Shown in pieces: positions 18,116 through 29,062 of a stretch of DNA of 64,000 nt; the stretch's first letter is position 1, and every line of letters begins with the position of its first letter. The stretch covers positions 1 through 64,000 of the forward strand of contig NZ_JZKH01000026.1 of the NCBI RefSeq assembly GCF_000961885.1, written 5' to 3'. The notes below the pieces were generated by a model. The model saw only the letters and a program-made list of their open reading frames with translations. It was not told the origin of the DNA and ran no database searches. The stretch comes from Streptomyces rubellomurinus. GTDB taxonomy: Bacteria > Actinomycetota > Actinomycetes > Streptomycetales > Streptomycetaceae. Position numbers and translations under genes: made by a program.

Positions 18116-18496
18116 ATGCACGAGATGTCGATCGCGGCGGCCATCGTCGAACAGGTGGAACGGGCCGCCCGTGAACACGGCGTCGACACCGTGGCCGCCG
18201 TCCGCGTGCAGATCGGCGAACTGGCCGGCGTCGTCCCGGCGGCACTCGACTTCTGCTTCGAACTCGCCTGCGCCGAAACCCTGCTGGCCGGCGCCGTGCT
18301 GCAGAGCGAGACCGTGCCCGCGCGGGCACGGTGCACGCCCTGCGGCGCCGAGTGGGACGTCGGCATGCCGCCCGAGCTTGGCTGCCCGGACTGCGCCGGC
18401 TCCCGCACCGAGCTGCTGACCGGGCGTGAACTGCAGATTCTCGCCGTCGAGTGGGGCGGGCGGCCGGTGGACGCCCGCGCCGACCAGGGAGGCTGA
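18116..18496 (+). CDS. hypA: HypA nickel metallochaperone
   Basis: This 126-residue protein starts MHEMSIAAAIVEQVE, with the His2 and Glu3 nickel site of HypA. The zinc domain has two CxxC pairs, in CTPCGAEW and LGCPDCAGS. Together with HypB it inserts nickel into the hydrogenase large subunit. The start at 18116 fits the invariant Met-His N-terminus. A gap of 171 bases separates it from the micropeptide gene and could hold a secondary promoter, though none was recognised. hypB follows after five bases. Confidence 0.94.
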   Translation: MHEMSIAAAIVEQVERAAREHGVDTVAAVRVQIGELAGVVPAALDFCFELACAETLLAGAVLQSETVPARARCTPCGAEWDVGMPPELGCPDCAGSRTELLTGRELQILAVEWGGRPVDARADQGG

Positions 18497-18501
18497 AACC
18501 C

Positions 18502-19239
18502 ATGTGCCGTACCGTCGATCTCCGGCAGGCGGTCCTCGCCCGCAACGACGACGACGCCCGGCGGCTGCGGGCCGAACTCGCCGCGCGCGGCACCGCCGTG
18601 GTGAACCTGCTGTCGAGCCCGGGCAGCGGCAAGACGGCCCTCCTGGAGGCCGAACTCGTGCTCGCCCGGGACCGCGCCGTGCCCGTCGCGGCCCTCACCG
18701 CCGACCTCGCCACCGACAACGACGCACTGCGCCTGGCCCGTTCGGGCGCGCCGGTCAAACAGGTGCTCACCGACGGCCTGTGCCACCTGGAGACGGCGAT
18801 GCTGCGCGGTCACCTGGACGGCTGGCTGGCGCCGGGCACCCGACTGCTGTTCGTGGAGAACGTCGGCAACCTCGTCTGCCCGGCCTCCTACGACCTCGGG
18901 GAGTCGCTGCGGGTCGTCCTCGCCTCCGTCACCGAGGGCGAGGACAAACCGCTCAAGTACCCGACCGCGTTCGGGCTGGCCAACCTCGTCCTGGTGACCA
19001 AGGCCGACCTCGCGGCACCGGCCGGGTTCGACGAGGCGGCATTCCGGTCGAACGTCGCACGGGTCAACCCCGGCGTGGAGGTGCTTCTCACCTCGGCCCG
19101 CACCGGGCAGGGCGTCGGGACGCTGCTGGAACGGGCACTCGCGGTGCTCGACGGCGAACCGGTCCACCGGCCCGTGATGGCCACGGCCCCGCGCGCCACC
19201 GGCCACGAGCACCCGCACCCGGCCGCGGACCGGACGTGA
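18502..19239 (+). CDS. hypB: HypB nickel-insertion GTPase
   Basis: This 245-residue SIMIBI-class GTPase has the Walker A motif SSPGSGKTALLE near residue 35 and family features LTADLATDNDALRL, FVENVGNLVCPASYDLGE and LVTKADL (the NKxD equivalent). It hydrolyses GTP during nickel transfer. The usual N-terminal His-rich nickel store is absent; only a short GHEHPHP tract is found at the C-terminus. GGGAGG lies ahead of the ATG at 18502. The stop overlaps the GTG of hypF. Confidence 0.95.
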   Translation: MCRTVDLRQAVLARNDDDARRLRAELAARGTAVVNLLSSPGSGKTALLEAELVLARDRAVPVAALTADLATDNDALRLARSGAPVKQVLTDGLCHLETAMLRGHLDGWLAPGTRLLFVENVGNLVCPASYDLGESLRVVLASVTEGEDKPLKYPTAFGLANLVLVTKADLAAPAGFDEAAFRSNVARVNPGVEVLLTSARTGQGVGTLLERALAVLDGEPVHRPVMATAPRATGHEHPHPAADRT

Positions 19240-21572
19240 CGACGGCCCCGCCGTCGGCCGCGCCCGAACGCCGCCGGGTGGCCGTGCGCGGACTCGTCCA
19301 GGGCGTCGGGTTCCGGCCGTTCGTCTTCACCCTCGCCACCGAACTCGGGCTCGCCGGCAGCGTCACCAACACCGGCGAGGGCGTCCTCGCCGAGGTCGAG
19401 GGAAGCCACGAAGCGGTGGCCGCGTTCTGCCGGCGGATCGTCAGCGACGCACCCCCGCTCGCCGACGTCACCGCCGTGGAACACCGGACACTGGCCCCCA
19501 CCGGCACACCCGGCTTCGTCATCACACCCTCACGCCCCGACGACGGACCGCACCGCACCCTGATCCCGCCCGACACCGCCACCTGCACCGACTGCCTCGC
19601 CGAACTGGCCGACCCCGCCGACCGCCGCTACCGGCACCCGTTCATCAGCTGCACCAACTGCGGGCCGCGCCACACCATCGTCACCGCCCTGCCCTACGAC
19701 CGCGCCAACACCACGATGGCGGCGTTCGCGATGTGCCCCGACTGCACCCGCGAGTACACCGACCCCGGCGACCGCCGCTTCCACGCCCAGCCCGTCGCCT
19801 GTCACACCTGTGGGCCCACCCTCAGCCTGTCCGTCCCCGGACTGCCCGTCCTCGACGGCGAGGAGGCCCTCGCCGAGGCCCGGCGCCTGATCGCCTGCGG
19901 GGCGGTCCTGGCCGTCAAGAGCATCGGCGGCTACCACCTGGCCTGCGACGCCACCAACGCGGACACCGTCGCCTTGCTGCGCCGACGCAAGCGGCGCGGC
20001 GACAAGCCCTTCGCGCTCATGGCCCGCGACCTGCAACAGCTCAGGGCCCTGGCCCGGTCGGGGGCCGTGCGACTGGGGCCCGTCGAGGAGGAGGTCCTCA
20101 CCGGCAAGGTGCGGCCGATCGTCCTGTTGCGCCGGGGCCCGAGCCGGCCGCCGGAACTGGAGTCCGCCGCCCCGCGCAGCCCCGACCTCGGCGTGATGCT
20201 GCCGTACACGCCGCTGCACCACCTCCTCCTCGCGCCCCCCGGTCCCGCACTGCTGGTCATGACCAGCGCCAACCTCTCCGGCGAGCCCATCGTGACGGAC
20301 GACCAGGAGGCCCTCACCCGCCTCGCCCCGCTCGTCGACGGATGGCTCACGCACAACCGCGCCATTCACGTGCCCTGCGAGGACTCGGTGGTGCGGATGG
20401 TGGACGCGGACCTGCTGCCGGTGCGGCGCTCGCGCGGCTACGTCCCGCTCCCCGTGCCCCTGCCCCTCCCGGTACGGCCCGCGCTGGCCGCCGGCGGCGA
20501 CCTCAAGAACACCTTCGCGCTGGCCCAGGACGGCTACGCCTGGCTGTCCGCGCACATCGGGGACATGGACGACCTCGCCACCCTGAAGGCCTTCGACCGC
20601 GCGGTGGAGCACCTCGGCGCCGTCACCGGGGTGCAGCCCGAGGTCCTCGTGGTCGACCGGCACCCCGGCTACCGTTCCGCCCGGCACGTGCGCCGGACCG
20701 CCCGGGGCCGCGAGGTCCGGGAGGTCCAGCACCACCACGCGCACATCGCCTCGGTCATGGCCGAACACGGCCTCGACGGCACCCGGCCCGTCCTCGGGCT
20801 CGCCTTCGACGGCACCGGATACGGCACGGACGGCGCGGTCTGGGGCGGGGAGGTACTGCTGGCCGACTACCGGGGCTTCCGCCGCACGGCCCGGCTCGGC
20901 TACGTCCCGCTGCCGGGCGGCGACGCCACCGTGGCGCGCCCCTACCGGATGGCACTGGCCCACCTGTGGGCGGCCGGACTGCCCTGGAGCGCCGGACTGG
21001 CGCCGGTGCGCGCCTGCCCGCCGGACGAACTGCGGCTGCTGTCCCAGCAGTTGGAGCGATCCGTGAACTGCGTGCCGACGTCCAGCATGGGCCGGCTGTT
21101 CGACGCCGTGTCCGCACTGGCCGGAATCTGCCAGAAGGCCGGATACGAGGCGCAGGCGGCGATCGAACTGGAGGCCGCCGCCCTGGCGCACGGACCGCAG
21201 GACCGCCCGGAGGGGGATTATGCGTTCGAACTCGTCGACGAGGACGGGGTGTTGATCGCCGACCCGGGACCCCTGATCGCGGCAGTGGTGGCGGACGCGC
21301 GGGCGGCGGCGCCGCCCGGACTGATCGCCACCCGCTTCCACGCGGCGGTGGTCGCACTGGTGCGTGCGGTGTGCGACCGGTCGCGGCAGCACCACGGCGT
21401 GCGGACGGTCGCACTCAGCGGCGGCGTCTTCGCCAACGCGCTGCTCTCCTCGGCCTGCGCGCACGCCCTGGCGCAGGACGGGTTCACCGTGCTGCGCCAC
21501 CGGCGGGTGCCGCCCAACGACGCCGGGCTCGCCCTGGGCCAGCTGATGGTGGCGGCTCGGGCCGACACGTGA
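19236..21572 (+). CDS. hypF: HypF carbamoyltransferase
   Basis: This 778-residue enzyme makes the thiocarboxamide on HypE from carbamoyl phosphate, the source of cyanide ligands. All domains are visible in order: acylphosphatase ([17 protein letters not shown]), two zinc-finger pairs ([34 protein letters not shown]), a YrdC-like domain ([17 protein letters not shown]) and a Kae1-like domain ([29 protein letters not shown]). The length is normal. It starts at GTG 19236 inside the hypB stop. Confidence 0.96.
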   Translation: MTTAPPSAAPERRRVAVRGLVQGVGFRPFVFTLATELGLAGSVTNTGEGVLAEVEGSHEAVAAFCRRIVSDAPPLADVTAVEHRTLAPTGTPGFVITPSRPDDGPHRTLIPPDTATCTDCLAELADPADRRYRHPFISCTNCGPRHTIVTALPYDRANTTMAAFAMCPDCTREYTDPGDRRFHAQPVACHTCGPTLSLSVPGLPVLDGEEALAEARRLIACGAVLAVKSIGGYHLACDATNADTVALLRRRKRRGDKPFALMARDLQQLRALARSGAVRLGPVEEEVLTGKVRPIVLLRRGPSRPPELESAAPRSPDLGVMLPYTPLHHLLLAPPGPALLVMTSANLSGEPIVTDDQEALTRLAPLVDGWLTHNRAIHVPCEDSVVRMVDADLLPVRRSRGYVPLPVPLPLPVRPALAAGGDLKNTFALAQDGYAWLSAHIGDMDDLATLKAFDRAVEHLGAVTGVQPEVLVVDRHPGYRSARHVRRTARGREVREVQHHHAHIASVMAEHGLDGTRPVLGLAFDGTGYGTDGAVWGGEVLLADYRGFRRTARLGYVPLPGGDATVARPYRMALAHLWAAGLPWSAGLAPVRACPPDELRLLSQQLERSVNCVPTSSMGRLFDAVSALAGICQKAGYEAQAAIELEAAALAHGPQDRPEGDYAFELVDEDGVLIADPGPLIAAVVADARAAAPPGLIATRFHAAVVALVRAVCDRSRQHHGVRTVALSGGVFANALLSSACAHALAQDGFTVLRHRRVPPNDAGLALGQLMVAARADT

Positions 21573-21643
21573 GCACGGCCCGCACGTCCACGCAGATGCA
21601 GCTCGGGAAGACCCGGAGAAGACCCGGAGAGGAGGGAGACCGC

Positions 21644-21948
21644 ATGTGCCTCGCGGTACCCGGAAGAGTGTTGGAGATCGCCGAACGCGACGGGACCCGC
21701 ATGGCGGTCGTCGACTTCGGCGGAGTCGTCAAGGACGTCTGCCTGGAGTACCTGCCGGACCTGGAGGTGGGCGAGTACGCCATCGTCCACGTCGGCTTCG
21801 CCCTGCAGCGCCTGGACGAGGAATCGGCCCGCCGCACCCTGGCGCTTTTCGAGGAACTCGGCCTGCTCCAGGAGGAGTTCGGCGATCCGTGGGAGGCCGC
21901 GGCGGCCTCGGCGGCCTCGGCGGCCTCGCCGGGACAGGAGGAGGAACG

Positions 21949-21952
<4 letters not shown>
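21644..21952 (+). CDS. hypC: HypC/HybG chaperone
   Basis: This 102-residue chaperone begins [12 protein letters not shown], with the essential Cys2 that binds the Fe(CN)2CO unit with HypD. The middle has [19 protein letters not shown] and [16 protein letters not shown], standard for the family. An Ala/Ser-rich tail of about 20 residues extends beyond the usual end. AGGAGGGAG precedes the ATG. The stop overlaps hypD by GTGA, which matches their obligate partnership. Confidence 0.95.
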
Positions 21953-23065
<1,113 letters not shown>

Positions 23066-23073
<8 letters not shown>

Positions 23074-24151
23074 CACCGAGACCTTGACCGGGACGGGCGG
23101 TGCACCGGACATCCTCGGCTGGAGCTGCCCGCTCCCGCTGCGCGACCACCCCCGGGTCGTGATGGGACACGGCGGAGGCGGGGTGCTGTCGGCCGAACTG
23201 GTGGCCAACCTCTTCGCCCCGGCCTACGGCGGACCGCTGCTCGCCGGCCTCGGGGACTCCGCCGTCCTCGAACTCGGCGGCGCCACGCTCGCCTTCTCCA
23301 CCGACTCCTACGTGGTGCGCCCGCTGTTCTTCCCCGGCGGCAGCATCGGCGACCTCGCGGTCAACGGCACCGTCAACGACCTGGCCATGAGCGGGGCCCG
23401 CCCGGCCTACCTGTCCTGCGGGTTCATCCTGGAGGAAGGCGTGGAGACGGCCGTCGTCGCACGCGTCGCCCACGCGCTCGGCGCCGCCGCCCGGGCCGCC
23501 GGCGTGGAGATCGCCACCGGCGACACCAAGGTCGTCGAAGCCGGACACGGCGACGGCGTGTACCTGAACACCGCAGGCATCGGACTGGTCCCCGCCGGGG
23601 TCGACATTCGCCCCCAACGCGCCACCCCCGGCGACGTGGTGATCGTCAGCGGCGAGATCGGGCTGCACGGCATCGCCATCATGAGCGTGCGCGAAGGCCT
23701 CGAATTCGGCGTCGGGATCGAGAGCGACTGCGCCGCCCTGGCCGACCTGGTCGCCGCCATGCTGGCCGTCACCCCCGACCTGCACGTCCTGCGCGACCCC
23801 ACCCGGGGCGGACTCGCCGCTGCGCTCGGCGAGATCGCGGCGGCGGCACAGGTGGGGGTCGTGGTGAGCGAACGGGCCGTCCCGGTGCCCCCGCAGGTGG
23901 CCAACGCGTGCGCCGTGCTCGGCCTCGACCCGCTGTACGTCGCCAACGAGGGCAAACTCGTCGCCTTCGTGCCGCGCGAGCATGCCGACGCCGTCCTCGC
24001 CGCCATGCGGGCCCACCCCCTGGGCGCGCGGTCCGCCGTGATCGGCGAATGTGTGGCGGAACACCCCGGCACGGTCGTGTGCCGGACCCCGTTCGGCGGC
24101 ACCCGCGTCATCGACCTGCCGATGGGGGAGCAGCTCCCGAGGATCTGCTGA
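23066..24151 (+). CDS. hypE: HypE, thiocyanate-carrying dehydratase
   Basis: This 361-residue AIRS/PurM-family protein dehydrates its own C-terminal thiocarboxamide to thiocyanate and donates CN to HypCD. The essential C-terminal motif PRIC ends the protein. ATP-site motifs are visible ([41 protein letters not shown]). A TTG at 23066, five bases after a GGGAGGCGAG site, is the best start and overlaps hypD by eight bases. It is the last gene of the locus; the next gene is convergent and only 30 bases away. Confidence 0.95.
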
Positions 24152-24181
24152 AGCGCCGGCGGGCATGGTGATCGTCGGAGG

Positions 24182-25411
24182 TCAGGGCGACGGTGGCTCG
24201 GTGCCCAGGGCTTCGGCGAAGGGGTCGTCGGACAGTCGCCAGTGTTCCATTCCGAGAGCGAGTTCGGAGTCGGTGAGCAGGCAGCTGTTCAGCCGCTCGT
24301 GGAGCGAGGGGACGTCGAGGTCGATGCCGGTGAAGGTCAGTTCGCAGCGGCGCTCGCCGTAGTAGGGGTGCCAGCGCAGCGCGGCGAACGTGCGCCGCTC
24401 GGCCGACGCCGCCTGCCACGCCTCGTCGTCCTGCTCGGGTAGCCAGGTGCCCGTGGTCTGAATGGCCAGGTGCTCGCCGGCGGACTCCCACCGCTGGATG
24501 GACCGGGGCCGGTTGGCGAGCCACAGGTGTCCGTGTCCACGAATGACGCCTGGGCAGATGCGCGCCAGTGCGTCGTACAGGCGTTGTGCGTGCATGGGCC
24601 GGCGGGAGGACCAGTGCGTGGTGCGGACGCCGAACTCCGGTGCGCGCGGCTGTCGGGGGACGGGCAGGGGGCCGTGCCGGTCCCGCACGGCGACGGGGTC
24701 GAAGTGGTTCTGGCCGATCAGTGCCGAGAGGTTGGGCGTCCAGAGGCCGCCGGTCAGCTGGTCGTGGCAGATGTGGGCCATGGAGTGATACGCGGAGAGG
24801 TGGCGCATCAGGGCAACGGCGCGTGCGGAGGTGGCGGGATCCGTGTCGTGTGCGTTCGAGGTCACCACGGTCCTGGCGCTCGCGAGATGGCGGGCGGCGG
24901 TCTCGGCGACGGTGCGTCGGTCTGTGGGGCCGAGGGCCAGTCCCCGGTCCAGGAGCCGGTCGCCGCTGCCGAGATCGTCCTCGAGTCGCGACAGGTCGAC
25001 GCAGCCGGCGACCGTGTCGATGTGCACGTGGTCGGCGAGTGCCTGCCCGTGGCTGTGGCCCTCCGCCAGATCCAGGGCGACCAGGTCCGGCGCCATGCCC
25101 GGTGGCAGGGCGAGCAGCAGGTGCCGGTAGCGGGCGGTGCGCGCCAGCTGCAGCAGGACGGAGAGCAGAGCCGGCGGCAGCGCGTCGGAGGAGCAGGGTC
25201 GCGCCGGCGTCAGCGTGCCGCCGCCGACCGGTCCGCGGCGCTCGTACACCTGCCAGGAGGCCGTACGGCCGTCGGGCGCGACCCGCACGGTGAGCACCAC
25301 GAGGCCCGGGACTTCGATGCGCGCCAGGTCGGCGACGCAGTCCCGGACGCCGGTGGCGAGGCCGCCGAGCACGGTGACGGGCAGTGGGCGGGGCGCGCCC
25401 TGCGGGGTCAA
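24182..25411 (-). CDS. degenerate COG0523 (CobW/YciC-like) protein without P-loop
   Basis: This 409-residue protein keeps the C-terminal CobW domain (FGVRTTHWSSRRPMHAQRLY, PGVIRGHGHLWLANRP, CELTFTGIDLDVPSLHERL, SCLLTDSELALG). In its N-terminal half the Walker A motif is lost: VTVLGGLATGVRDC replaces [10 protein letters not shown]. The metal-binding CxCC motif is also absent. It therefore cannot be an ordinary GTPase and may act as a scaffold or partner. A TTG at 25411 is preceded by GGGAGGATGAG. It follows rpmE2 by 37 bases on the same strand, so it is probably co-transcribed under zinc control. Confidence 0.8.
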   Translation of the reverse strand: MTPQGAPRPLPVTVLGGLATGVRDCVADLARIEVPGLVVLTVRVAPDGRTASWQVYERRGPVGGGTLTPARPCSSDALPPALLSVLLQLARTARYRHLLLALPPGMAPDLVALDLAEGHSHGQALADHVHIDTVAGCVDLSRLEDDLGSGDRLLDRGLALGPTDRRTVAETAARHLASARTVVTSNAHDTDPATSARAVALMRHLSAYHSMAHICHDQLTGGLWTPNLSALIGQNHFDPVAVRDRHGPLPVPRQPRAPEFGVRTTHWSSRRPMHAQRLYDALARICPGVIRGHGHLWLANRPRSIQRWESAGEHLAIQTTGTWLPEQDDEAWQAASAERRTFAALRWHPYYGERRCELTFTGIDLDVPSLHERLNSCLLTDSELALGMEHWRLSDDPFAEALGTEPPSP

Positions 25412-25448
25412 CTCATCCTCCCTGGCCGCAGCTTGAGTTGGCGTTCTG

Positions 25449-25718
25449 TCAGCTCGCCGGGCCGGGCTTGGAACCGGTGAGGCCGTAGCGGCGCTGGAAG
25501 CGCTCGACGCGGCCGGCGGTGTCCAGGACGCGGGCGTTGCCGGTGTAGAAGGGGTGGCTGGCGGAGGAGATCTCGACGTCGATGACGGGGTAGGTGTTGC
25601 CGTCCTCCCATTCGATCGTGCGAGTGCTGGTGGCGGTGGAGCGGGTGAGGAAGGCGAGGTCGCCCGCCTTGTCGCGGAAGACGACGGGGCGGTAGGCGGG
25701 GTGGATGCCGGATTGCAT
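25449..25718 (-). CDS. rpmE2: 50S ribosomal protein L31 type B (zinc-independent)
   Basis: This 89-residue L31 starts [17 protein letters not shown]. It continues with [17 protein letters not shown] and ends FQRRYG, typical of the type B form. It has no cysteines, unlike the zinc-binding type A protein. Type B L31 replaces type A when zinc is short, releasing zinc from ribosomes. AGGAG lies before the ATG at 25718. The promoter region is shared with the divergent S18 gene and holds a candidate Zur site. Translation of an upstream extension is unlikely. Confidence 0.93.
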   Translation of the reverse strand: MQSGIHPAYRPVVFRDKAGDLAFLTRSTATSTRTIEWEDGNTYPVIDVEISSASHPFYTGNARVLDTAGRVERFQRRYGLTGSKPGPAS

Positions 25719-25795
25719 GCGGATCTCCTGGTGGCAGGCGGGGTGGGTGGTCAGCGCTGTGTGTCGGGATGGCGTGGAGCCCACCCTAGCATAAT

Positions 25796-25818
25796 GGTTT
25801 TCATTTTCATCTAGGGTA
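25796..25818. promoter_or_regulatory. candidate Zur operator between rpmE2 and rpsR2
   Basis: On the minus strand the region reads ATGAAAATGAAAACCATTAT. The first nine bases of the remembered streptomycete Zur consensus TGAAAATGATTTTCA match exactly, with only part of the second half (11 of 15 in all). It is flanked by an outer inverted pair CCCTAG/CTAGGG. The site lies about 80 bases before rpmE2 and 105 bases before rpsR2, in a divergent promoter of zinc-starvation genes. The sequence is visible; binding is inferred. Confidence 0.5.
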
Positions 25819-25924
25819 ATGTCAGTCCACCGTTCGCGGCAGCGGCGGCATTTCGTGGGCTGTCGGCCCGCTTGTCGTCGCTACGCCTGACGCGTGCGCA
25901 ACTCTCCCCAGAAGTAGGGAAGCC

Positions 25925-26206
25925 GTGATCAAGATCGCCCCCGCCCGCCGGGACCGCAAGGCGCGCCCCAATCCTCCCCCAGCCTCCGGCCGGGGGTGCC
26001 CCCATCACGAAGCACGGATCACGTACATCGACTACAAGGACACGAACCTGCTGCGGAAGTTCATCTCCGACCGTGGCAAGATCCGAAGCCGGAGGGTCAC
26101 CCGCCTGACCGTCCAGCAGCAGAAGGCCATGGCCAGGGCCGTCAAGAACGCCCGCGAGACGGCGTTGCTGCCGTACGGCACCGGCACTGTACGGGCCGGC
26201 CGGTGA
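25925..26206 (+). CDS. rpsR2: 30S ribosomal protein S18, zinc-independent paralogue with an internal insertion
   Basis: The 93-residue product has the S18 core [20 protein letters not shown], then [20 protein letters not shown] and [13 protein letters not shown]. Between the normal RPNP and the ITYIDYK region are about ten extra residues ([11 protein letters not shown]) encoded by a GC-rich palindromic repeat. The CxxC pairs of zinc-type S18 are absent; the single Cys comes from the insertion. A GTG at 25925 follows AGGGAAGCC. The 3' end overlaps the next GTG by four bases, making it the first gene of a zinc-uptake operon. Confidence 0.88.
   Translation: MIKIAPARRDRKARPNPPPASGRGCPHHEARITYIDYKDTNLLRKFISDRGKIRSRRVTRLTVQQQKAMARAVKNARETALLPYGTGTVRAGR
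25973..26005. repeat. intergenic-type GC palindrome inserted in frame within rpsR2
   Basis: The 33-base segment (CTCCCCCAGCC … CCGGGGGTGCCCCCAT) has C5/G5 arms and resembles the short palindromic element scattered through Streptomyces intergenic regions, as I remember it. Here it lies inside a coding sequence and adds eleven codons without breaking the frame. Its boundaries are approximate, because the flanking codons (CCT…CAC) could belong to either the gene or the element. Confidence 0.55.
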
Positions 26207-28152
26207 GCGGCCGGCTGCCGGTCACCGTGCTGTCCGGGTTCCTCGGTGCGGGCAAGACCACATTGCTCAACCACCTCCTCAACCACCGCGAGGGCCTGCG
26301 GGTCGCGGTGATCGTCAACGACATGAGCGAGATCAACATCGACGCCGCGCTCGTCCGGGACGGTGGGGGAGCCCTCTCCCGCACCGAGGAGCGGCTGGTG
26401 GAGATGACCAACGGCTGCATCTGCTGCACGTTGCGCGACGACCTGCTGGAGGAGGTCGACCGGCTTGCGCGGGCAGGCCGCTTCGACTACCTGCTGATCG
26501 AGTCCAGCGGCATCTCCGAACCGATGCCGGTCGCGGCCACCTTCGCCTTCGCCCGCGACGACGGCGCGACCCTCGGCGATGTCGCCCGCCTGGACACCAT
26601 GGTCACCGTCGTGGACGCCGCCAACTTCCTGCCCGAACTGCGCGGGGGCGACGAGCTGACGGCCCGCGGCCTCGACCAGTACGAGGACGACGAACGCACC
26701 GTCAGCGACCTGCTGATGGACCAGGTCGAGTTCGCCGACGTGCTGGTCCTGAACAAGACCGACCTGGTCACGGCCGAGGAAGCCGACCGGCTCGCAGCCG
26801 CGCTCAGCCGACTCAACCCCGCGGCCCGGATCGTCCGCGCGACCGGCGGCAAGGTCCCGCCCGCCGAACTCCTGGGCACCGGCCTCTTCGACCTGACCGA
26901 AGCCCAGGAGGCTCCGGGCTGGGTCGCCGAGCTCAACGGCGACCACGTCCCGGAGACCGAGGAGTACGGCATCACCAGCCTGGTCTTCCGCGCCGATCGA
27001 CCCTTCCACCCCGGCCGACTCTGGGAGTTGGTGACCCGGCGGCTCGATGCCGGGGAGTTCGGCGCAGTGCTGCGCTCGAAGGGCTTCTTCTGGCTGGCCT
27101 CCCGGCCGGCCGTCACCGGCCTGTGGTCCCAGGCGGGCTCGGTCGCCCGCTTCGAGCCCTCCGGCATGCGCTCGACCATGAGCCCGGCGACGGATCCGGC
27201 CGGTCTGACCGACGCCACGGCGCTGACCGGCCTCGGCGACGGGCAAGTGAGCATTCATCCGATCGAGAAGGTCCGTACGAACATCGAGCACACCGCTCCC
27301 GCAGGGGAGCCGGTGCTGTCGCTGCGCGGCGCAGCCGTGCGCGTCGGCGGGCGGACCCTCTGGTCGGGTGTCGATCTGGCCGTCGGAGCAGGGGAGTTCA
27401 CCGCTGTCCTCGGCCCCAACGGAGTGGGCAAGTCCACCCTGGTCAAGGTGCTGCTCGGCGTGCTGCCGGCGGCAGCCGGCGAGGTGCGGGTGCTGGGTGG
27501 TGCACCGGGGGCGCGCAACGCGGCCGTGGGGTACCTGCCGCAGCGGCGAAGCTTCGACGCGAGCGTGCGCATCCGCGGGGTGGACGTGGTGCGGCTGGGC
27601 CTGGACGGGGACCGGTGGGGGATCCCCGTCCCGGGCCTGGGCCGCGCCAAGCACCGGGCGGCGCGGGAACGTGTCGAGGAGGTCGTCGAGCTGGTCGGCG
27701 CAGCGAAGTACGCGCACCGGCCGATCGGGCAGTGCTCGGGTGGCGAGCAGCAGCGGCTGCTGATCGCCCAGGCGCTGATACGGCGCCCGAGCCTGCTGCT
27801 GCTGGACGAGCCGTTGGACAGCCTCGACCTGCCCAACCAGAGCGCGATCGCCGCACTGCTCGGCCGGATCTGCCACCAGGAGGGCGTGGCAGTGGTGATG
27901 GTCGCCCACGACGTCAACCCGATACTCCACCACCTGGACCGGGTGGTGTACATCGCCGAGGGCGGCGCCGTCGCCGGAACCCCGGGCGAGGTGATCACCT
28001 CCGAGACGCTGACCCGCCTCTACCGCACGCCCGTCGAAGTGCTGCGGACGAGCGACGGCCGGCTGGTGGTGGTCGGTCAGCCCGAGGTGCCCGCGCCGCA
28101 CAGCGACCGGCACTCCGAGCCCGGTGGGGGAGGCGGCCATGTTTCTGGCTGA
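26203..28152 (+). CDS. fusion of COG0523 GTPase and zinc ABC-transporter ATPase
   Basis: One uninterrupted frame of 649 residues starts at GTG 26203. Residues 1-340 are a COG0523 metallochaperone-type GTPase: Walker A in [17 protein letters not shown], metal motif [27 protein letters not shown], and the first part of the CobW C-domain ([19 protein letters not shown]). That domain stops after about 65 residues. A linker of about 45 residues leads to a complete ABC ATPase: [10 protein letters not shown]-loop YLPQRRS, signature [15 protein letters not shown], Walker B LLLLDEP and AHD. The ATPase matches the ZnuC/MntB group. A GTG at 27247 could allow separate translation of the ATPase half. Confidence 0.85.
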   Translation: MSGRLPVTVLSGFLGAGKTTLLNHLLNHREGLRVAVIVNDMSEINIDAALVRDGGGALSRTEERLVEMTNGCICCTLRDDLLEEVDRLARAGRFDYLLIESSGISEPMPVAATFAFARDDGATLGDVARLDTMVTVVDAANFLPELRGGDELTARGLDQYEDDERTVSDLLMDQVEFADVLVLNKTDLVTAEEADRLAAALSRLNPAARIVRATGGKVPPAELLGTGLFDLTEAQEAPGWVAELNGDHVPETEEYGITSLVFRADRPFHPGRLWELVTRRLDAGEFGAVLRSKGFFWLASRPAVTGLWSQAGSVARFEPSGMRSTMSPATDPAGLTDATALTGLGDGQVSIHPIEKVRTNIEHTAPAGEPVLSLRGAAVRVGGRTLWSGVDLAVGAGEFTAVLGPNGVGKSTLVKVLLGVLPAAAGEVRVLGGAPGARNAAVGYLPQRRSFDASVRIRGVDVVRLGLDGDRWGIPVPGLGRAKHRAARERVEEVVELVGAAKYAHRPIGQCSGGEQQRLLIAQALIRRPSLLLLDEPLDSLDLPNQSAIAALLGRICHQEGVAVVMVAHDVNPILHHLDRVVYIAEGGAVAGTPGEVITSETLTRLYRTPVEVLRTSDGRLVVVGQPEVPAPHSDRHSEPGGGGGHVSG

Positions 28153-29062
28153 CGCTGGGGTACCCACCGTCTCCTGGAACCTCCTTGCCGACCTCCAGGA
28201 GATGTGGGCGTACCCGTTCATGGTCAACGCCTTCCGTGCCGGTGCGATCGTCTCCGTGGTCTGCGCGGTGGTGGGCTGGTTCATGGTGCTGCGGCGGCAG
28301 ACCTTCGCCGGACACACCCTGTCCGTCGCCGCCTTCCCCGGCGCCTCGCTGGCGATCCTGCTCGGCGTGAGCACCAGCCTGGGCTACTTCGGCTTCTGCG
28401 TGGCCGCCGCCCTGCTGATCGCCGCGCTCGGGCGCAAGGGCCGGGACGCCGGCGCGGAGGAGTCCGCCGTCACCGGGACCGTGCAGGCATTCGCACTCGC
28501 CAGCGGCTACCTGTTCATCAGCCTGTACAAGGGGCTCCTGGAAGGGCCCACCGCGCTGCTCTTCGGCAGCTTCCTCGGCATCACCACCGGGCAGGTGACG
28601 CTGCTGGCGATCGTCGGCGCGGTCCTCCTCGCCGTCCTGGCGCTGATCGGACGCCCGCTGCTCTTCGCCACCGTCGACCCCGAGGTCGCCGCCGGACGAG
28701 GGGTGCCCGTGCGCCTGCTGTCCACCGTGTTCCTCGTCCTGCTGGGCGCGGCGACCGCCGAAGCCAGCCAGATCACCGGCACCCTGCTGGTCTTCGCGCT
28801 GATGGTGATACCCGCCGCCACCGCCCAGCAACTCACCGCCCGACCGGGCCGCAGCCTGGCGCTCGCCGTGCTGATCGGCTTCGCCTCCTGCTGGCTGGGC
28901 CTGATCGCCGCCTACTACCAGCCCTACCCGCTCGGCTTCTTCGTGACCACCATCGCGTTCACCGGCTACGTCCTGGCCCACCTCGGCCGCGCCGTGCACG
29001 ACGCGCTCGGCCGGTCCCGGCCCCGCGGCCGGACGCCGCTCTCGATCGGAGGTGCGGCATGA
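28139..29062 (+). CDS. zinc/manganese-type ABC transporter permease (ZnuB family), first copy
   Basis: This 307-residue membrane protein of the ABC-3 family has about eight hydrophobic helices. Family landmarks include [21 protein letters not shown] near the N-terminus (the ATPase-coupling region), RGVPVRLL and [17 protein letters not shown]. The ATG at 28139 follows GGGGGAGG and overlaps the ATPase stop by 14 bases. With the tandem permease at 29059 it probably forms a heterodimeric pore. No substrate-binding lipoprotein is encoded in this operon. Confidence 0.9.
   Translation: MFLADAGVPTVSWNLLADLQEMWAYPFMVNAFRAGAIVSVVCAVVGWFMVLRRQTFAGHTLSVAAFPGASLAILLGVSTSLGYFGFCVAAALLIAALGRKGRDAGAEESAVTGTVQAFALASGYLFISLYKGLLEGPTALLFGSFLGITTGQVTLLAIVGAVLLAVLALIGRPLLFATVDPEVAAGRGVPVRLLSTVFLVLLGAATAEASQITGTLLVFALMVIPAATAQQLTARPGRSLALAVLIGFASCWLGLIAAYYQPYPLGFFVTTIAFTGYVLAHLGRAVHDALGRSRPRGRTPLSIGGAA

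Noticed and set aside
19530..21500. A 656-codon minus-strand frame over hypF
   Set aside because: Antisense shadow; hypF itself has all domains and conserved residues.
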